Part shown: positions 32,125 through 37,109 of the stretch, in pieces
How the letters are laid out: each line of letters starts with the position of its first letter
How positions within the stretch are numbered: position 1 is the stretch's first letter
Origin: Litorimonas sp049647245
GTDB lineage: Bacteria > Pseudomonadota > Alphaproteobacteria > Caulobacterales > Maricaulaceae
Length of the DNA stretch: 37,109 nt
Assembly (NCBI GenBank): GCA_049647245.1
Contig: JBARXH010000250.1
Coordinates: 1-37,109 of the forward strand
Direction: 5' to 3'
Notes under the pieces: model-generated
What the model was told of the DNA's origin: nothing
Seen by the model: the letters and a program-made list of their open reading frames with translations, nothing else
The model's database searches: none
Made by a program: the position numbers and the translations under genes

Positions 32125-33087
32125 ATGACCTATGACAACCCTACGTTCGTGCCCGTGGACGGGTTCCGGCTCGCGGCGTACCCGCACGGTCCTGAAGATG
32201 GAATCCCCATCCTGATGATCCACGGATGGCCTGAATTGGCCTTTAGCTGGGCGACCACGGCTCCAGCCCTCGCGGATGCGGGATACCGGGCGATTCCCTA
32301 TGATCTGCTCGGCTACGGTCGATCCTATGCACCGCGCGGCCTGGATCATTACCGCATAGAGAACCTCGTCGCCCATCTGGAAGCCGTCATGGACCATTTC
32401 GGCATCGCGCAGGCGATCCTGATGGGTCATGACTGGGGCGGGATCGTCCTCTGGCACGCCGTTCGGATGCTGCAGCACCGCACGATCGCAGCGATCAGCA
32501 TCAGCACGCCGCATGTCGGCCGTCCGCCCGTCGATCCCATGGCGATATTCGAGAAGCGCTTCGGCAAGAAGCACTATTTCGTGGAGTTCAGAGATCATCC
32601 GGACGACGTAGATGCGCTCTTTTACTCCGACCCCGACGCCTTTTTCCGGATGATGTTCCGGTCGTCCCCGCCCGGCATAGAGCTGACGCCCGAGCTCACC
32701 CATCTGCCGAGCCGGTTCAGAGCCTATCTGGAGCGCGGCGCGCCGGATGACGGCGACATGGTTGTCACGCCTGAGCAACGCAGGGTCTATAGCGAGGCCT
32801 ATGGCCGGACGGGCTTCTTGCCTGGGATGAACTACTACCGGAATACGACGGCGAACTGGGAGCTTGCACAAGGGCTATCGAAGACCATCCAGGTTCCATC
32901 GCTGATGATAAGTCCCGCAGACGACTTCTTCCTGCCGCCTAGCAGCACGGGTCCTATGGTCGATACGGTCCCGGACCTGACGCGTACAGTCATTCCGGAC
33001 TGCGGACATTGGGCGATGTGGGACCAACCCGACGCCGTCAATGCGGCTATTCTGGGTTGGCTGGAGATGCGAGGCTTTCAAGCCTGA
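32125..33087 (+). CDS. Alpha/beta-hydrolase, epoxide hydrolase-like
   Basis: 320 residues. The oxyanion motif MIHGWPE (31-37) and nucleophile elbow GHDWGG with Asp103 mark the epoxide hydrolase/haloalkane dehalogenase class. A cap-domain Tyr in FLPGMNYYRN and the catalytic His295 (CGHWAMW) favour epoxide hydrolase. The acid is probably in the PADDFFLPP segment. The enzyme would add water to an epoxide in the cytoplasm. The gene is alone on its strand between rpsU and the TonB receptor. The substrate is unknown, and ester hydrolase activity is a less likely alternative. Confidence 0.88.
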   Translation: MTYDNPTFVPVDGFRLAAYPHGPEDGIPILMIHGWPELAFSWATTAPALADAGYRAIPYDLLGYGRSYAPRGLDHYRIENLVAHLEAVMDHFGIAQAILMGHDWGGIVLWHAVRMLQHRTIAAISISTPHVGRPPVDPMAIFEKRFGKKHYFVEFRDHPDDVDALFYSDPDAFFRMMFRSSPPGIELTPELTHLPSRFRAYLERGAPDDGDMVVTPEQRRVYSEAYGRTGFLPGMNYYRNTTANWELAQGLSKTIQVPSLMISPADDFFLPPSSTGPMVDTVPDLTRTVIPDCGHWAMWDQPDAVNAAILGWLEMRGFQA

Positions 33088-33092
33088 ACGGC

Positions 33093-33122
33093 ACAAAAAA
33101 GCCCGCGCCGGTGGGCGCGGGC
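33093..33122 (-). terminator. Rho-independent terminator after the TonB receptor gene
   Basis: Minus-strand stem of 9 GC-rich pairs (33101-33109 with 33114-33122), loop CACC, followed by TTTTTTGTGC. It lies 23 bases past the receptor stop. The same hairpin lies just after the hydrolase stop on the plus strand, but without a T-tract there. Confidence 0.92.
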
Positions 33123-33145
33123 CTGAGTGTTGGTCTTTCAGAAGG

Positions 33146-35365
33146 CTAGAAGCGCTTCGTCACCTCCACAGCGTAGAGCGTGGGTTCGTTCACGAAGGCC
33201 GTCAGGTTGTTGAAGTCCACACCACCTTCGGCCCGGACAACGCCGGTCAGGTTCCGGACATAGCCGGCGATCTCGAAATCATCCGTCGCAAAGCCGCCGC
33301 GCAGTCCCACTTCGGTCAGCGGATCGGAGGAGAACTCCGTCGACTCGTAGAGGAAGAAGTTGGTCGAGGAGCGATGCGCGACATCCGCGAAGACGAATGC
33401 TTCCCAATCCGCCGTGAGCGGCACACTGTAGCGTGCCGTGGCATTGGCGATCCACTTGGGCGCATTCGGCAGCGGGTTGCCATCGATGAAGGCCAGGCCG
33501 GTAAGCGGATCGATCGGATCGAGCACGGTGCAGGCCGCGCCACACGCCCCGGCTTGCAGGGTCGGATCGATGATCTCCGTATCGTTGTAGGAAACACCTG
33601 CTGTAAGCTCGAACCGCTCGAACGGGTTGATGGCGGCATCGACTTCGACGCCCTGCCCGCGGACCGCATCGGCATTCAGCAGCTGGTTGAAGTTGCCCGC
33701 CCCGCCCACGGCCGTGAGCTGCTGGTCATCCGTTTCGAAATAGTAGGCGCTGACGTTCAATGTCGCACGACCGCCGAAGTAACGGGACTTGAAACCCGCC
33801 TCGACACTGTCGATGGTCTCCGTGTCTGCGACCGTGACGAAGTCGCCGAACAGGATACGGCCCTGCGCATTGGGCGCGCGGAAACCGCGGGCGTAGCGGG
33901 CATAGACGTTGACCGCATCCGTCAGCGCATAATCGACCGCGAAATCGCCCGTGACGACCGTGTCACCCAATTCGCGAGTGATCGGACCCAGTGGCGGCGC
34001 ACCGAACGGTCCGATGAGCCGCTCGGCGGAGAAGTCCTTGTCCTCATCCGTGACGCGAAGACCGCCCGTCGCCGTCAGCCGGTCGGTGACATTCCAAGCG
34101 ACCGAGCCGAACAGGGCGAGCGAGGTGGTTTCCTGCGTCTGGACAGCGAGCGCGTTCAATGGATTGCCCGGGCCGAGCGAGTCGTAGGAAATGTTGTCGA
34201 GGTTCAGATCCTCGTGGAACGCGAAACCGCCCAGCGTCAGGTTCACGACATTGCCGAAGTCCTTGTTGAAGCGGATTTCCTGTGTGTACTGGCCGTGGTC
34301 CGAGATGCCGTCCGCAGACTCGGCCGGGAACGGGATGAAGCCCGGGAAGCTATTGCCCAGGAAGGCCGCACCGACACCGCCGTCCACGTCTCCGCGGGCG
34401 AAATTCGTCACTTGCTCGTAGGCCGAGATGGATGTCAGCGTGCCGCCGCCCACATCCCATGTCGCGGTCAGGCTGGCACCGATATTGTCGACTTCGGAAA
34501 CCTGGAAGGAGTCGGACGCTCCGACAAAACGGTCGAACGTCGGCACGAGCTCATTGGTGCCGGGCTGGATCGCGTTGGCGAAGAACGTGCGGCTGCCGCC
34601 TCGCAGGCGACGGCCATGGACGTTCAGGAGGTAGGTCGCGTTATCGGAAGGCGTGATCTCTACGAGAAGGCGCGCGGCGTAATCATCATATTCCTCGAAT
34701 GCCGCCTCGCGCGCCGCCGGGTTGCTGTTGACGACACGGTCGTCGCTGCGCTGGTAGATTCCGGACAGGCGGGCAGCGACCTTGCCGGGGATCAACGCGC
34801 CGGAAATGGCACCTTCCAGATCGACCGTGTCGAACCGGCCATAGGCTGCGCGGACATAACCTTCGGTCTCCTGGGTGGGCTTCGCGCTCGTGAACGTCAC
34901 GGCCCCGGCCGGCGTGTTGCGGCCGAACAACGTGCCCTGGGGCCCGCGCAGCACTTCGATCTGGTCGAGGTCGAAGACCGGGAAACCCTTGAGGATCGGA
35001 TTTTCAAGCACCACGCCGTCATAGACCAGGCTGACGGGCTGGTTGGCGTTCAGGTCGAAGTCCGTGTTGCCGAGACCCCGGATGTAGAAGCGTGGAAAGG
35101 TCCGGCCGAACGAGCTTTCGGCGTAGAGGCTGGGCACGCGAGCGCTGAGTGCAAGGATATCCTCGCCGCCCGATGTGATGTTGTCGAGCACGTCGTCGGA
35201 CAGAACAGCGACGGAAGCCGGCACGTCCTGCAGGCTCTGTTCGCGCTTCTGCGCGGTCACGATCACTTCGTCGGTGATGTCGGTCTGGGCGAAGGCCGTG
35301 CCGAGGCTCGTGCCAGCAAGAAGAACCGCGCACAGGGCGGCGGTGGACGGGGTTTTGGAGATCAT
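33146..35365 (-). CDS. TonB-dependent outer-membrane receptor
   Basis: 739 residues. The signal peptide ends GTAFAQ (about 27). The TonB box region DEVIVTAQKREQ follows, then the plug domain (about 45-160) with IRGLGNTDF and QIEVLRGPQGTLFGRNTPAGAV, and a 22-strand barrel ending VEVTKRF with C-terminal Phe. It imports a scarce ligand (siderophore, cobalamin, sugar or other) using proton-motive energy through TonB. The ligand cannot be told, and no transporter or regulator gene lies beside it. The leader has no strong ribosome binding site, but a candidate promoter lies 41-69 bases upstream. Confidence 0.95.
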   Translation of the reverse strand: MISKTPSTAALCAVLLAGTSLGTAFAQTDITDEVIVTAQKREQSLQDVPASVAVLSDDVLDNITSGGEDILALSARVPSLYAESSFGRTFPRFYIRGLGNTDFDLNANQPVSLVYDGVVLENPILKGFPVFDLDQIEVLRGPQGTLFGRNTPAGAVTFTSAKPTQETEGYVRAAYGRFDTVDLEGAISGALIPGKVAARLSGIYQRSDDRVVNSNPAAREAAFEEYDDYAARLLVEITPSDNATYLLNVHGRRLRGGSRTFFANAIQPGTNELVPTFDRFVGASDSFQVSEVDNIGASLTATWDVGGGTLTSISAYEQVTNFARGDVDGGVGAAFLGNSFPGFIPFPAESADGISDHGQYTQEIRFNKDFGNVVNLTLGGFAFHEDLNLDNISYDSLGPGNPLNALAVQTQETTSLALFGSVAWNVTDRLTATGGLRVTDEDKDFSAERLIGPFGAPPLGPITRELGDTVVTGDFAVDYALTDAVNVYARYARGFRAPNAQGRILFGDFVTVADTETIDSVEAGFKSRYFGGRATLNVSAYYFETDDQQLTAVGGAGNFNQLLNADAVRGQGVEVDAAINPFERFELTAGVSYNDTEIIDPTLQAGACGAACTVLDPIDPLTGLAFIDGNPLPNAPKWIANATARYSVPLTADWEAFVFADVAHRSSTNFFLYESTEFSSDPLTEVGLRGGFATDDFEIAGYVRNLTGVVRAEGGVDFNNLTAFVNEPTLYAVEVTKRF

Positions 35366-35405
35366 CGGAAGGTCCAGCTATGTTCCGGGGTTGGTAGACA
35401 CGGCC

Positions 35406-35434
35406 CTACAAGAGCGTCGACTTCCAAACGTCAA
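35406..35434 (-). promoter_or_regulatory. Candidate promoter of the TonB receptor gene
   Basis: On the minus strand TTGACG (35429-35434) and TTGTAG (35406-35411) are 17 bases apart, close to the sigma-70-type pattern, giving a leader of about 35 bases before the receptor start. The downstream box is a weak match. Confidence 0.4.
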
Positions 35435-35476
35435 TTCACTTGTCACAGTCCCGTAACAATCTTCCGTGAACTGTGG

Positions 35477-35498
35477 CGAGAAAGCCTCACTTCGAGGC
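35477..35498 (-). terminator. Possible terminator immediately after pyrG
   Basis: Minus-strand 5-bp stem GCCTC/GAGGC (35494-35498 with 35484-35488) with a 5-base loop followed by TTTCTCG, starting 2 bases past the pyrG stop. It is short and its T-tract is poor, so it may be weak. Confidence 0.4.
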
Positions 35499-35500
35499 GA

Positions 35501-37109
<1,609 letters not shown>

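Noticed and set aside
31957..32871. 304-residue minus-strand frame upstream of rpsU
   Set aside because: It is antisense to the epoxide hydrolase and has no domain. If real it could explain the terminator-like hairpin at 31971-31993, but its composition argues against it.

Overview
The window is a GC-rich bacterial chromosome segment carrying about 40 genes and one tRNA. The best match is a marine-type alphaproteobacterium, perhaps near Hyphomonadaceae/Maricaulales. The evidence for the class is the conserved block murA / DUF2948 / UPF0262 / low-molecular-weight phosphatase / infA / maf, plus a COQ4-type ubiquinone protein, many secreted peptidases and a TonB receptor. Assignment below class is inference. 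Nearly every base is explained and no stretch over 300 bases lacks a gene. No insertion sequence, CRISPR array or intact prophage is visible.

Layout. 1-3598 (minus): a housekeeping operon running from a 47-residue basic protein through murA, DUF2948, UPF0262, the phosphatase and infA (TTG start) to maf, which is cut by the window edge. 3704-3778: tRNA-Thr(GGT). 3901-7788 (plus): a soluble hybrid histidine kinase and an amidohydrolase lipoprotein. 7805-8851 (minus): YajQ and a deoxyribonucleotidase. 8914-12841 (minus): a tight four-gene operon of two short-chain dehydrogenases, an APH-type kinase and an acyl-CoA dehydrogenase. The last two match the two halves of the animal ACAD10/ACAD11 fusion and the bacterial LvaA/LvaC pair, so this is probably a 4-hydroxyacyl-CoA (gamma-hydroxy acid) catabolic operon.

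12942-17555: a DUF3667 membrane protein (plus), then on the minus strand a lysis-like cassette (M15 peptidase, holin-like protein, small basic protein). Next to it lies a pair made of a BON/OmpA protein and an unusual membrane-tethered, Ala/Lys-rich DUF2853 fusion. 17645-21832: a nitronate monooxygenase-like enzyme and two head-to-head M28 peptidases. 21909-23677: two overlapping glycosyltransferase genes, the second of GT10 type. 23749-26881: an M1 peptidase overlapping a DUF6702 gene. 26922-31603: GST/VOC, pirin/outer-membrane protein, a second GST, COQ4 and a DUF985 cupin. 31671-37109: rpsU with a structured leader, an epoxide hydrolase, a TonB-dependent receptor and the pyrG 3' portion.

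The most interesting points are the unfused ACAD11-like operon without an obvious LvaB gene, the membrane-anchored Ala/Lys-rich DUF2853 protein beside an OmpA/BON protein, the isolated holin/endolysin-like cassette, and a terminator-like hairpin in the rpsU leader.
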